Assembly: GCA_000242935.3 (NCBI GenBank)
Contig: CP007053.1
Span: 5,441,001 to 5,505,000 of the forward strand
DNA: 64,000 nucleotides
Origin: Opitutaceae bacterium TAV5
GTDB taxonomy: Bacteria > Verrucomicrobiota > Verrucomicrobiia > Opitutales > Opitutaceae
Reading direction: 5' to 3'
Of the stretch, positions 16,649 to 24,469 are shown piece by piece. The translations under genes and the position numbers were made by a program. Position 1 is the first letter of the stretch. Every line of letters starts with the position of its first letter. The notes under the pieces are model-generated. The model made no database searches and had not been told where the DNA came from. It saw nothing but the letters and a program-made list of their open reading frames with translations.

Positions 16649-18094
16649 ATGACCACCACCGTACCGGCGTCCGTGGCCGCGCGCCCGGCTTCGGGTCCGG
16701 CGTCACCGGCGGCACGCGCCGCTCCGGGCGTGCCGCTCGTGGCGGGCGCGCGGTTGCCGCTGGCTTTCATCGCGCTCGGGCTGGCGGCGTTTGGCGTCGG
16801 GGCGGCCTGGCTGGCGGCGGAGCCGTCGTTGTTGTCGGTGCCCTTCCTGCATCCCCGGCTGGTCGCTTTCGTGCATGTGTGGCTGCCGGGTTTCCTGCTG
16901 AGCATCTGTATCGGCGCGTTGTATCAACTGATGCCCGTGGTGCTGGGCGCGCCGTTGAGGGCGGATACGCGGTTGCTGTGGGGTCACCTCGGTTTGCAGG
17001 CCGCCGGCGTGGCGATGCTCGCGGGGGGATTCGCACGCGCGCAGTTCGGGTGGGTGGCGGCCGGCGGAGGGCTGGTGACCGCGGGAGTCGTCGTCCTGGT
17101 GATCGCGGTGTGGCGGACATTTCTCGTCGCTTCACGACGTGACGCGGCGGCGTGGAGTTTCCCGCTCGCGGCGAGCTGGCTGGGAGCGACGGTGCTGCTC
17201 GGTGTGGCGCTCGCGCTGGCCCGACGCTGGTCATGGGCATCGTTGCCGGCGCCGGTGACGGATCTGTTGCGGGCGCACGCGCATCTCGGGCTGGCCGGGT
17301 TTTTTCTGACGCTGTTGCAGGGGACCACGTTCCAGCTCGTGCCGATGTTCACGATGGGCGAGGCGCGGCGTCCGGGTCTGGTGTGGGCGGGGCTGTCGGG
17401 GACGCAGGCCGGACTGCTGCTGCTGGCGCCCGGGTTGGCCTGGCGGATCGAATGCCTCGGACACGCCGGCGCGCTGGCGCTCGCGGGCGGCATGGTTTGC
17501 TCCGGTCTGGCCCTGCGGGCGACGCTGGCTTCGCGAAGGCGGCGTGTGCCCGAACCGGGTATCCGCGCTTTCGTGACGGGAGCAGGATTGCTGGCCGCGG
17601 CCACGGTGGCGGGAATCGCGCTGGTTTTCATGCCGGGTGGCACCGAACCGTGGCTGCGCACGATTTCGGCCTACGGGATTCTGGTCATCGCGGGCGGCCT
17701 GAGCCTCACGATCCTCGGCATGCTGTGCAAGATCGTGCCCTTCCTCGTGTGGATGCGCACCTACGGGCCGCGCGTGGGCCGGCAACCGGTGCCCGTGGCC
17801 ACGTCGCTTTCCTCGCGCAGGCTCGAAAAAGGCTGGTATGCCGCGCACCTCGCGGGCGTCGCCCTGCTCGTGGCCGGTGTATTCGCCGCTTCGCCGACCG
17901 TGGTGGCGGCTGGAAGTCTGGCGCTGGCGGCGGGCGCCGGGCTGTTTCTCGCCAACATGCTGCGCGTGGTCGCCCACCTGTGGCGTCCGCAGACCGGCCT
18001 GACGGCGAGCGCGCATCCGGCGGTTTCCCCTTCGGGCATACTGAAAAATTCCATTTTCCGGACAGGCGAACCAACCGCGAATGGACGCGAATAG
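16649..18094 (+). CDS. Polytopic membrane protein with His-containing helices (haem-copper oxidase subunit I-like or NnrS-like)
   Basis: The 481-residue protein has about twelve transmembrane helices. Histidines in hydrophobic surroundings (HPRLVAFVHVW and LRAHAHLGLAGFF) recall the haem-binding helices of haem-copper oxidase subunit I or the NnrS family. It is encoded after DUF2249 and before DUF59 genes, a grouping seen in nitric-oxide-response loci, which suggests a role in NO handling or haem/copper supply; this is inference. The ATG lies 17 bases after the DUF2249 stop; a much longer upstream frame overlaps that gene and is rejected. The last residues (PTANGRE) are encoded by an intergenic palindromic repeat that has run into the gene. 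Confidence 0.75.
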   Translation: MTTTVPASVAARPASGPASPAARAAPGVPLVAGARLPLAFIALGLAAFGVGAAWLAAEPSLLSVPFLHPRLVAFVHVWLPGFLLSICIGALYQLMPVVLGAPLRADTRLLWGHLGLQAAGVAMLAGGFARAQFGWVAAGGGLVTAGVVVLVIAVWRTFLVASRRDAAAWSFPLAASWLGATVLLGVALALARRWSWASLPAPVTDLLRAHAHLGLAGFFLTLLQGTTFQLVPMFTMGEARRPGLVWAGLSGTQAGLLLLAPGLAWRIECLGHAGALALAGGMVCSGLALRATLASRRRRVPEPGIRAFVTGAGLLAAATVAGIALVFMPGGTEPWLRTISAYGILVIAGGLSLTILGMLCKIVPFLVWMRTYGPRVGRQPVPVATSLSSRRLEKGWYAAHLAGVALLVAGVFAASPTVVAAGSLALAAGAGLFLANMLRVVAHLWRPQTGLTASAHPAVSPSGILKNSIFRTGEPTANGRE

Positions 18095-18178
18095 AATACA
18101 ATAAACTCACATGGATATAATTATGCATTTCATAGGTTTTTCTGAATTCGCGTCTGTTCGCGTTCATTTGCGGCTAAA
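18073..18178. repeat. REP-like imperfect palindrome overlapping a gene end
   Basis: A left arm AACCGCGAATGGACGCGAAT and a right arm at 18145-18178 (inverse of AGCCGCAAATGAACGCGAA plus ACAGACGCGAAT) form an imperfect inverted repeat around an AT-rich centre. The left arm supplies the stop codon of the upstream membrane-protein gene. A related single arm is found at 33.8 kb, again over a stop codon. Confidence 0.6.
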
Positions 18179-18213
18179 ACGGTTTTCTCAAAGTTCCCCT
18201 TCGTGATTTTTTT

Positions 18214-18606
18214 ATGAATACGTCACCTGCCACTCCCTTGCCCGAGCCGTCCTCCGCGCCGTCTTCCGGAAGCCTTCCGGCCGCGCCGTCGCTCGCGGAT
18301 GCGTTGCGCGCCGCTTTCCGGCGCGTCTACGATCCCGAGTTCGGCGTGAGCGTCGAAGACCTCGGGCTGATCTACGACATCCGTGTCGATGCCGGCGGAC
18401 AGGTCGTGATCGAAATGACGCTCACCTCGATGTATTGCCCGGCGGGCGAAGTGATCCTGGCCGGCGTGCAGTCCGCGGCCGAGGCCGTGCCCGGAATCAC
18501 CGGAGCCGAGGTCTCGCTCGTCTGGACGCCGGCCTGGACCCCCGACCGCCTGAGCATGGAGGCGCGCCGTCAGCTCGGATGGGACGATCCGCCGCTCCGG
18601 CCATGA
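18214..18606 (+). CDS. DUF59/MIP18-family (SufT/PaaD-like) metal-sulfur assembly protein
   Basis: The 130-residue protein has a Ser/Pro-rich N-terminus and a DUF59 domain from about residue 28: DPEFGVSVEDLGLIYDI followed by TLTSMYCPAGEVI with the conserved Cys. Members of the family help build Fe-S clusters or, as PaaD, insert metal clusters into oxygenases. In nitrogen-oxide gene sets DUF59 proteins probably support repair or assembly of NO-sensitive Fe-S enzymes. It is separated from the upstream membrane protein by a palindromic repeat. Confidence 0.85.
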   Translation: MNTSPATPLPEPSSAPSSGSLPAAPSLADALRAAFRRVYDPEFGVSVEDLGLIYDIRVDAGGQVVIEMTLTSMYCPAGEVILAGVQSAAEAVPGITGAEVSLVWTPAWTPDRLSMEARRQLGWDDPPLRP

Positions 18607-18615
18607 CCGGTTGAC

Positions 18616-18629
18616 TTGATCCAGATCAA
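18616..18629 (+). promoter_or_regulatory. FNR-type box for the methyltransferase-TonB receptor unit
   Basis: TTGATCCAGATCAA is a perfect FNR palindrome. Placing the centre at -41.5 gives a start at about 18664, with TATTGT (18652-18657) at the -10 position, and a 24-base leader before the ATG of the methyltransferase. It is the clearest class II FNR promoter in the window. Confidence 0.88.
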
Positions 18630-18687
18630 GGCACGGGGCGGGCGCGGGTGATATTGTTGAGACCGAGACTCTGTCTCTCTTACGATC

Positions 18688-19548
18688 ATGAGCACCACCG
18701 CCTCCGATTCTTCCGCTCCGGGCCTGTCTTCAGACGGCCGGGCCGATTTCGCCAAACTTCCCGGTCACTGGGTTCTTGCCCGCATGGGCAAGCGTGTGCT
18801 GCGTCCCGGCGGCCTCGGTCTGACCCGCCGGCTGCTCGCGGCCCTGGAGATCGGGGCGGGCGACGACGTGGTGGAATTCGCGCCCGGCCTGGGGGTGACG
18901 GCGCGCCTGACGCTCGGGCGCCGGCCGGCATCCTGGACGGGGGTGGAGCGCGAGCCGGCCGCGGCCGCGCAGGTCGGCCGGTTGCTGGCCGGCCCGGCGC
19001 AGCGGTGCGTCGTCGGCGAGGCCGGGAAAACCGGTTTGCCGGGCGGGAGCGCCAGCGTGGTTTACGGGGAGGCGATGCTCACCATGCACGGCGCGGAACA
19101 GAAGGCGGAGATCGTGCGCGAGGCGTTTCGCCTGCTGCGGCCGGGCGGGCGCTACGGCATCCACGAAATGGCGCTCGCGCCCGACAGCGTCGCCGACTCC
19201 GTCAAACGCGACATCCTGCACGCGCTCTCCGGCGCGATCCGCGTGGCGGCCCGGCCGCTCACCGTCGCCGAATGGAGGATTGTCCTCGAACGCGAGGGCT
19301 TTCTCGTGCGCGTCGCGGAGACCGCGCCGATGCACCTGCTGGAGCCGCGACGGCTGATCCGGGACGAGGGTTTCTGGCGGGCGTTGCGGTTTGTCTTCAA
19401 CGTGCTGCGCACACCGGAAGCGCGCCGCCGCGTGCGGGCCATGCGAGGGGTTTTCCGCCGCTTCGCGCCGCATCTGGCGGCCGTGATGCTCGTGGCGGAG
19501 AAGCCCGCAGACGCCGGTTCTCCCCACTCCGCGGCAGCCGGCCGCTGA
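18688..19548 (+). CDS. SAM-dependent class I methyltransferase
   Basis: The 286-residue protein has a Rossmann-type methyltransferase core, with motif I VVEFAPGLGVTARL (about residues 57-70), acidic residue E92 in GVEREP and a motif III-like LLRPGGRYGIHEM. The C-terminal part is an additional helical region. The substrate is unknown; the general layout is like UbiE/ArsM-type small-molecule methyltransferases. It is the first gene after a strong FNR-type promoter and precedes the TonB receptor gene by 31 bases, so both are probably expressed under oxygen limitation. Confidence 0.8.
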   Translation: MSTTASDSSAPGLSSDGRADFAKLPGHWVLARMGKRVLRPGGLGLTRRLLAALEIGAGDDVVEFAPGLGVTARLTLGRRPASWTGVEREPAAAAQVGRLLAGPAQRCVVGEAGKTGLPGGSASVVYGEAMLTMHGAEQKAEIVREAFRLLRPGGRYGIHEMALAPDSVADSVKRDILHALSGAIRVAARPLTVAEWRIVLEREGFLVRVAETAPMHLLEPRRLIRDEGFWRALRFVFNVLRTPEARRRVRAMRGVFRRFAPHLAAVMLVAEKPADAGSPHSAAAGR

Positions 19549-19579
19549 CCTGAAGCCGTCCCTCACTCCTCACTTCACC

Positions 19580-21751
19580 ATGTATCCGAAATTCCCGCTT
19601 CTTTTCCTGATCGCAGTCCTGCTGCCCGTCGCCGTCCCGGCGGCGGCTGTGCCGTCCCGGGCCGCCGAGCCTCCCGTGAAGCTCGACGACATCCATATTA
19701 CCGGCGAGGCTCCGCCGGCCGCGCCGGAGAACGCCGGCACGGATGCGAACCGCCCGGCGATCGATCGTATGGCTTCCGGCACGACATCGATCGGAGCTGC
19801 CGACTACGCCGGCGCCACTCCGCGCACGCTCGGGGACATGCTGCGACTCGCCCCCGGCGTGCAGGCGCATGCGCGCGCCGGCGACGATGTCCGCCTCTCC
19901 ATCCGCGGCTCCGGTCTGCAAAGCGTGGTCTTCACCAAGGCGCGCGGCGTGGACGTGCTCCTCGATGGTCTCCCGATCAACAGTGCCGACGGCAATTTCG
20001 ACTACGGCCTCATCAGCCCGCTTTCCGTCCGCACGGTCGAGGTCTGGCGGGGCGCCGCCGCCACCGCGCTCGGCAGCACCACGCTGGGCGGCGCGCTCAA
20101 TCTCATCACGCCGACCGGCCGCGAGGTCGTCCTCGCAGGCGGGGGCGCGGGGGCGGATGGCACGGCCGGCAGCGTGCGCGTGGACGGCGGCAGCTTCGGG
20201 TTCTTCCGGAGCGCCGCCTCCGCCGCCGTTGTCCGCGGCGCATGGGACGCCGCCGTGCATTACCAGTACCAGACGCAGGACGGGTTTCGCGACTACTCGG
20301 CGGGCGATTCGCAGAAGGTGGCCGCCAATATCGGCTACACCTGGCGCGAAGGCGCGGAGAACCGCATCTACCTCAACGCCTCCCGCGTTCACCAGCAGGT
20401 GGCCTTGCCGGTCACGCGCGCGCAACTGGAGGACGACCCGTCGCAGGCCGGCACGCTCAATCCGTCGACGCGTCCGTTTTTCGACGTGGACACGGTGCGC
20501 CTCGCCGACCGGCTCACCCTGGCCGGACCGGAAGGACGGGCGGAGCTCTCCGCCTGGTACCTGTACCGCGACGTGGATTTTCGCCGTCCCTCGACGCCGC
20601 CCTCCGGCTACCGTCTCGGTCCGGGCTGGCTGAAGGCCCGGACCGACGACTTCGGCGCGCAGGCGCGCATCGAACGCGAGGGAGAAGTGCTGGGCCGCGC
20701 CAACGTCCTCTCCGGCGGCGTGCGACTCACGGCCATGAACGGCCGCGAGCGGCTTTACGCCAACAACGCCACGCTCCGGGGAGACAAGTTTGCTGACGGA
20801 GATCTCTTCGCATGGAACGCCACGCTTTTCATTGAGGACGACCATGCCCTGACCGACCGCCTTTCGCTCCTGATCGCCGCGGAGGCGACGTATGCGTATC
20901 GGGAATACGATGACAATTTCAACGCTTCGGGCGGCGATGTGTCGCGCGATCTCGACTTCTCCAATGTCTCTCCCTCGCTCGGCCTGCGCTGGGCATTCAC
21001 CGACAAATCGCAAGCCTTTGCCAGCGTAAGCCGCAGCTTCGAGCCGCCGGCTTTCGGCGACCTGATCGCCATCCCCCTCGTGCCGCCCCCGCCGCAGCGG
21101 ATCACCGTGCAGTCGCTCGATGCGCAGGAAGCCACCACGCTGGAAATCGGCACGCGCGGCGAGCACGGCCGTTTCCGGTGGGAGGTGTCCGTCTACCGGA
21201 GCTGGCTCGACGGCGAGTTCATCCGCTACGACGACGGCGCCGCCACGGGCAACCAGGTGGGACGCAATGCGGACAACACGATCCACGACGGCCTCGAAAT
21301 CGGCCTCACCACCCGTATCTGGGGCGGGCCGGATGCGGCTTCGCAGCGGGTGAGCCTGAGCCTCGCGTATTCGTGGAATCGCTACCGGTTCGATGACGAT
21401 CCGGTCTTCGGCGACAACAAGCTCGCCGGCGTGCCGATCCACACGCTTTTTGCCGAACTGCTCTACGAGCATCCGGACGGGTTTTATTTCGGCGCCAACC
21501 TGACCGGCAGCCTCGAAAAATATCCGGTGGACAACGCCAACACGTTTTACGCCGACAACTACGTGCTCGCTGGCCTCCGGGCGGGATGGAGCGGCCGGCG
21601 TTTTTCGGTCTGGTTCGAGGCGCGCAATCTCGCCGACAAGGCCTGGACCGCCGCCACGCAAAACGCCACCGATCTCGGCGGAAACGACTCCGACCTGTTT
21701 TTCCCGGGCGAGGGCCGCGCCTTTTATGCCGGCGTCGAGTGGCGCTGGTGA
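19580..21751 (+). CDS. TonB-dependent outer-membrane receptor
   Basis: The 723-residue protein has a signal peptide (FPLLFLIAVLLPVAVPAAA), a TonB-box-like start (VKLDDIHITGE), a plug domain (LGDMLRLAPGVQAHARAG, LSIRGSGLQSVVFTKARGV, VEVWRGAAATALGS) and a beta-barrel ending in the aromatic C-terminus FYAGVEWRW needed for outer-membrane insertion. Because it lies beside the nos and SCO genes and downstream of an FNR promoter, copper uptake (as for NosA/OprC-type receptors) is the likeliest role, but no metal motif proves it; a siderophore is the alternative. Confidence 0.88.
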   Translation: MYPKFPLLFLIAVLLPVAVPAAAVPSRAAEPPVKLDDIHITGEAPPAAPENAGTDANRPAIDRMASGTTSIGAADYAGATPRTLGDMLRLAPGVQAHARAGDDVRLSIRGSGLQSVVFTKARGVDVLLDGLPINSADGNFDYGLISPLSVRTVEVWRGAAATALGSTTLGGALNLITPTGREVVLAGGGAGADGTAGSVRVDGGSFGFFRSAASAAVVRGAWDAAVHYQYQTQDGFRDYSAGDSQKVAANIGYTWREGAENRIYLNASRVHQQVALPVTRAQLEDDPSQAGTLNPSTRPFFDVDTVRLADRLTLAGPEGRAELSAWYLYRDVDFRRPSTPPSGYRLGPGWLKARTDDFGAQARIEREGEVLGRANVLSGGVRLTAMNGRERLYANNATLRGDKFADGDLFAWNATLFIEDDHALTDRLSLLIAAEATYAYREYDDNFNASGGDVSRDLDFSNVSPSLGLRWAFTDKSQAFASVSRSFEPPAFGDLIAIPLVPPPPQRITVQSLDAQEATTLEIGTRGEHGRFRWEVSVYRSWLDGEFIRYDDGAATGNQVGRNADNTIHDGLEIGLTTRIWGGPDAASQRVSLSLAYSWNRYRFDDDPVFGDNKLAGVPIHTLFAELLYEHPDGFYFGANLTGSLEKYPVDNANTFYADNYVLAGLRAGWSGRRFSVWFEARNLADKAWTAATQNATDLGGNDSDLFFPGEGRAFYAGVEWRW

Positions 21752-21826
21752 TCCGGCTTGCCGGGGCGGCGGCGTTCGGTGATCCGATTATCCGGACAGC
21801 CTGCCTGAATCCTGCGCGCACATCGC

Positions 21827-23089
21827 ATGTCTCCGTCTTCCGAATCGCTTTTGTCCGACACGGACCCGGCGCCGTTCCGGTCGCCGGCGGCGTTCCGGAT
21901 GTTTCAGGTGGCCTGGGTGTGGCTGCTCGTTGCGGCCTTGACCGGGACCTTCCTGCGCGGGTGTTTTATCCGGCCGCCGGCGTGGGTCGTGTACGGCAAC
22001 TGGCTGCATGCGCATTCGCATATCGCGCTGCTCGGCTGGGGCGGCAGCGCGCTGTTTGCGCTGGCGATCCGGTTTTTCGTGCCGGCGGGAGACATGCGCT
22101 GGCCGCTCCGGCTGTTTGTCGTCGCGCAGATCGGCAACGCGGGCATGCTGGCGACCTTCCCGGTGCAGGGATACGCTCGCGAGAGCATCGCGTTTTCCAC
22201 GCTGCACCTCGGCTGCTTCGCGTGGTTTGCCGTGCGCCTGTGGCGGGGTAACCGGGCGTGCCCGGCGGCGCGGCCTTTCCTGAGGGCGGGAGTGGTTTTC
22301 CTGCTCGTGTCCGCCCTCGGTCCGTTCGCCCTCGGGCCGCTGGCGGCGACCGGACTGAAGGAGTCTCCCTGGTACACGCTGGCGGTGTATTTCTACGTGC
22401 ACTTCCAGGCCAACGGCTGGCTCCTTTTTCTCCCCGGCGCGGCCCTGTTGCAATACCGGCACGAGCGCGGCATCCCGTGCGCGGAGAACGGGGCGCGGCG
22501 CGCCGCCGGGTTTTTCGCGTGGGGCTGCGTGCTGACGTTTGCGGTTTCGGCGCTCTGGATGGACCCGCCCGCATGGGTCCGGTGGACGGCGGCGGCGGGC
22601 GGGGTGCTGCAACTCGCGGGGTGCGTCTGCGCATGGCGTATGCTCGTGCCCGGCCGCTGCGTCCCGGTGGCCGCGCGGGCGGATGCCGGCGTTGGCGGCG
22701 GCGTGTATGCCCGCCGGTTGCTCGCGGTCGCGGGAGTGGCCTTTGTGCTGAAATGCGTGCTGCAACTGGCGGCGGTGTTGCCCGCACTCGGCGAGCTGGC
22801 TTACGGGGGGCGCAACATGCCGGTGGCTTTCCTGCACCTGGTGTTTCTCGGTGTCGCCAGCCTCGCGATTCTGGCGCTGGCGGCCGGATGCGGCTGGCTC
22901 CGGCCGGTTCGCCGGATACGTGCCGGAGCATGGGTGCTTGTCGCCGGTATCGGTGCGACGGAGGCGGCTCTCGTCTGGCAGTCGCTGGCCGGGGTGTGGG
23001 CAGGGTGGCCGGTGGTGCCGGGTTTTTACGCGATCCTGTTTTTCGGATCACTGGTCATGGTGACCGGCATCTGCCTGTTGCGTCCGTGA
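21827..23089 (+). CDS. Polytopic membrane protein with His-rich helices, haem-copper-like
   Basis: The 420-residue protein has about twelve hydrophobic helices. Helix-embedded histidines occur in NWLHAHSHIALLGWGG and YFYVHFQANGWLLF, a pattern again resembling the haem-binding core of haem-copper oxidase subunit I relatives. No complete ligand set or partner subunit is visible, so an oxidase function is not claimed. It follows the TonB receptor by 75 bases and ends the plus-strand cluster. A role in copper, haem or NO handling is inferred from neighbours. Confidence 0.72.
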   Translation: MSPSSESLLSDTDPAPFRSPAAFRMFQVAWVWLLVAALTGTFLRGCFIRPPAWVVYGNWLHAHSHIALLGWGGSALFALAIRFFVPAGDMRWPLRLFVVAQIGNAGMLATFPVQGYARESIAFSTLHLGCFAWFAVRLWRGNRACPAARPFLRAGVVFLLVSALGPFALGPLAATGLKESPWYTLAVYFYVHFQANGWLLFLPGAALLQYRHERGIPCAENGARRAAGFFAWGCVLTFAVSALWMDPPAWVRWTAAAGGVLQLAGCVCAWRMLVPGRCVPVAARADAGVGGGVYARRLLAVAGVAFVLKCVLQLAAVLPALGELAYGGRNMPVAFLHLVFLGVASLAILALAAGCGWLRPVRRIRAGAWVLVAGIGATEAALVWQSLAGVWAGWPVVPGFYAILFFGSLVMVTGICLLRP

Positions 23090-23134
23090 CGCCGATCAGC
23101 GGATGGACGTACCGGCGTGGCCATTTCCCCCCCC

Positions 23135-23163
23135 GAGGGGGCGCGAAGGCCTCGCGCCCCCTC
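23135..23163. terminator. Strong hairpin between convergent genes
   Basis: A perfect 12-base stem (GAGGGGGCGCGA with its inverse, 5-base loop) lies between two convergent genes and overlaps the stop codon of the minus-strand DUF2249 gene. There is no T-run on either side, so it is a probable bidirectional barrier or RNA-stabilising element rather than a classical intrinsic terminator. Confidence 0.5.
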
Positions 23164-23416
23164 ATCCGGTATCGGGAACATCCCGGGAAAAGTGGACCAC
23201 CCACACGTCGGACTCGTGCTTGACGATCTCGTGAGAAAACCCGCTTGCACCCAGCACTTCGTAGAGAGGAACCGGTTCGAATGGCGCGATCAGACACAGG
23301 GTCTGCCCCGGTTCGAGACGGGCAACGGCGGCCAGAATCGCCGGCAAGGGAGGACGATTCCGGGCGAGCAGAGGGCGGACATCGAGTTCGACAGGTGACT
23401 GGTGTGGTGCAGACAT
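23162..23416 (-). CDS. Small DUF2249 protein
   Basis: The 84-residue protein is a single DUF2249 domain: VELDVRPLL, then LEPGQTLCLIAPFEPVPLYEVL and the C-terminal WVVHFSRD. It resembles each half of the tandem DUF2249 protein near 16 kb. It lies 18 bases downstream of the GST-like gene on the same strand and probably forms a two-gene unit with it. Function is unknown; the family is linked to nitrogen-oxide metabolism by gene neighbourhood. Confidence 0.8.
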   Translation of the reverse strand: MSAPHQSPVELDVRPLLARNRPPLPAILAAVARLEPGQTLCLIAPFEPVPLYEVLGASGFSHEIVKHESDVWVVHFSRDVPDTG

Positions 23417-23434
23417 GGCGATGCAGGCAGGTTA

Positions 23435-24178
23435 TCAGGATGATTTTCTCCGGGAAGTCTTTCTCCGGGAAGTCGGACCCGGCGGCGTTTTTCGCCCTGT
23501 TGCTTTGAGCGTGCCTCTGGCGGTCCACTTGCGCAATTCCTCTCGCCACCTTGTCAGCGCGGTCAGGCGAGAGGGAAACGGGACGTGGCCGCCGAAGGTC
23601 AGGGCGCCAATCGTTCCGGCCAAGGCAAAATCGGCATAAACCGGCTCATCGCCGAGAAGGAAGCTCGATTGGTGCAACATCAGCTCGAACGGTTCAAGCA
23701 ACGCCTCCGCCTGCCGGAACAGAATCCTCGAATCGCGCCGCCATTGATCGAGGCAGCCTTTCCCGAAACGGCGTTCCTTGTGCCGGATGCTTTCGGTCCG
23801 CTCCACGATGTCCCTGATCCGGGGAATGCGATGCGGATCCGCCAGTTTGAAGGTGACCGACTCGACTTCGTTTTCGATGTGCGGAATCAGGATTCGCTGA
23901 ATGCCTTCCAGGGGCGCCGGGAAGAGCCGGCCATCAGCGAATTGCCGGTCGATGTAGCGAGCGACATCGAGCGTATCGGGTCCGGTTTCATACACAACGC
24001 TCCGCCCGTTGACGATGACGGGGACCTGGTAATAGCGGCCGGCGGTGAGGCGAATGATCGCGTCGCGTCGGTGAACCGGGACCTCCGCGGTCCGGAAAGG
24101 CACTCCGAAAGCCCGGAGAACCGCGGTGACAGGAATGCAATAAGGGCTGTAGGCGAACTGGTAAACGGTTGGTTTCAT
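23435..24178 (-). CDS. Glutathione S-transferase-like protein
   Basis: The 247-residue product (ATG start MKPTVYQFAY) has a thioredoxin-like N-terminal domain with SPYCIPVTAVLRAFGVPF and the cis-Pro/substrate strand YYQVPVIVNGRSVVYET, then an all-helical C-terminal domain, the layout of GSTs. A GTG 18 bases upstream is a weaker start. The last 20 residues are basic (TSRRKTSRRKSS) and come from a 15-base tandem duplication (23446-23475), so the natural end of the protein may have been altered. The role is not known; the divergent neighbour is a sulfite reductase gene. Confidence 0.8.
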   Translation of the reverse strand: MKPTVYQFAYSPYCIPVTAVLRAFGVPFRTAEVPVHRRDAIIRLTAGRYYQVPVIVNGRSVVYETGPDTLDVARYIDRQFADGRLFPAPLEGIQRILIPHIENEVESVTFKLADPHRIPRIRDIVERTESIRHKERRFGKGCLDQWRRDSRILFRQAEALLEPFELMLHQSSFLLGDEPVYADFALAGTIGALTFGGHVPFPSRLTALTRWREELRKWTARGTLKATGRKTPPGPTSRRKTSRRKSS

Positions 24179-24283
24179 ACGATGGAAGGGAAACACGCCA
24201 GGCTGGCAGGATATGGCTGGTTCGCACGCATGGCCATTCCGACGGCCTGAATGTTTCAGATCAGGATTGCATTTCCTATTTTC

Positions 24284-24298
24284 TATCGTACTACGATA
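24284..24298. promoter_or_regulatory. Candidate operator palindrome
   Basis: TATCGTACTACGATA is a perfect 7-base inverted repeat around one central base, in an AT-rich part of the 291-base gap between the divergent GST-like and sulfite reductase genes. This is a typical place and size for a dimeric regulator site. The regulator is unknown. The rest of the gap holds no gene. Confidence 0.4.
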
Positions 24299-24469
24299 TG
24301 TTCAAGTTTTTTCAGCCGTTCCGGTCCGGCGCCACCGGCAGACCACACAGGACAGGTGATCCGTAACCGACCAGACGGATGCACCGGTGGAGCGTCTCCG
24401 CGGGAACACTCACCAGCCTGACTCGCGCAGTACGGATCGGGACGGCTGATCCGGTTTTTGACCACCACC

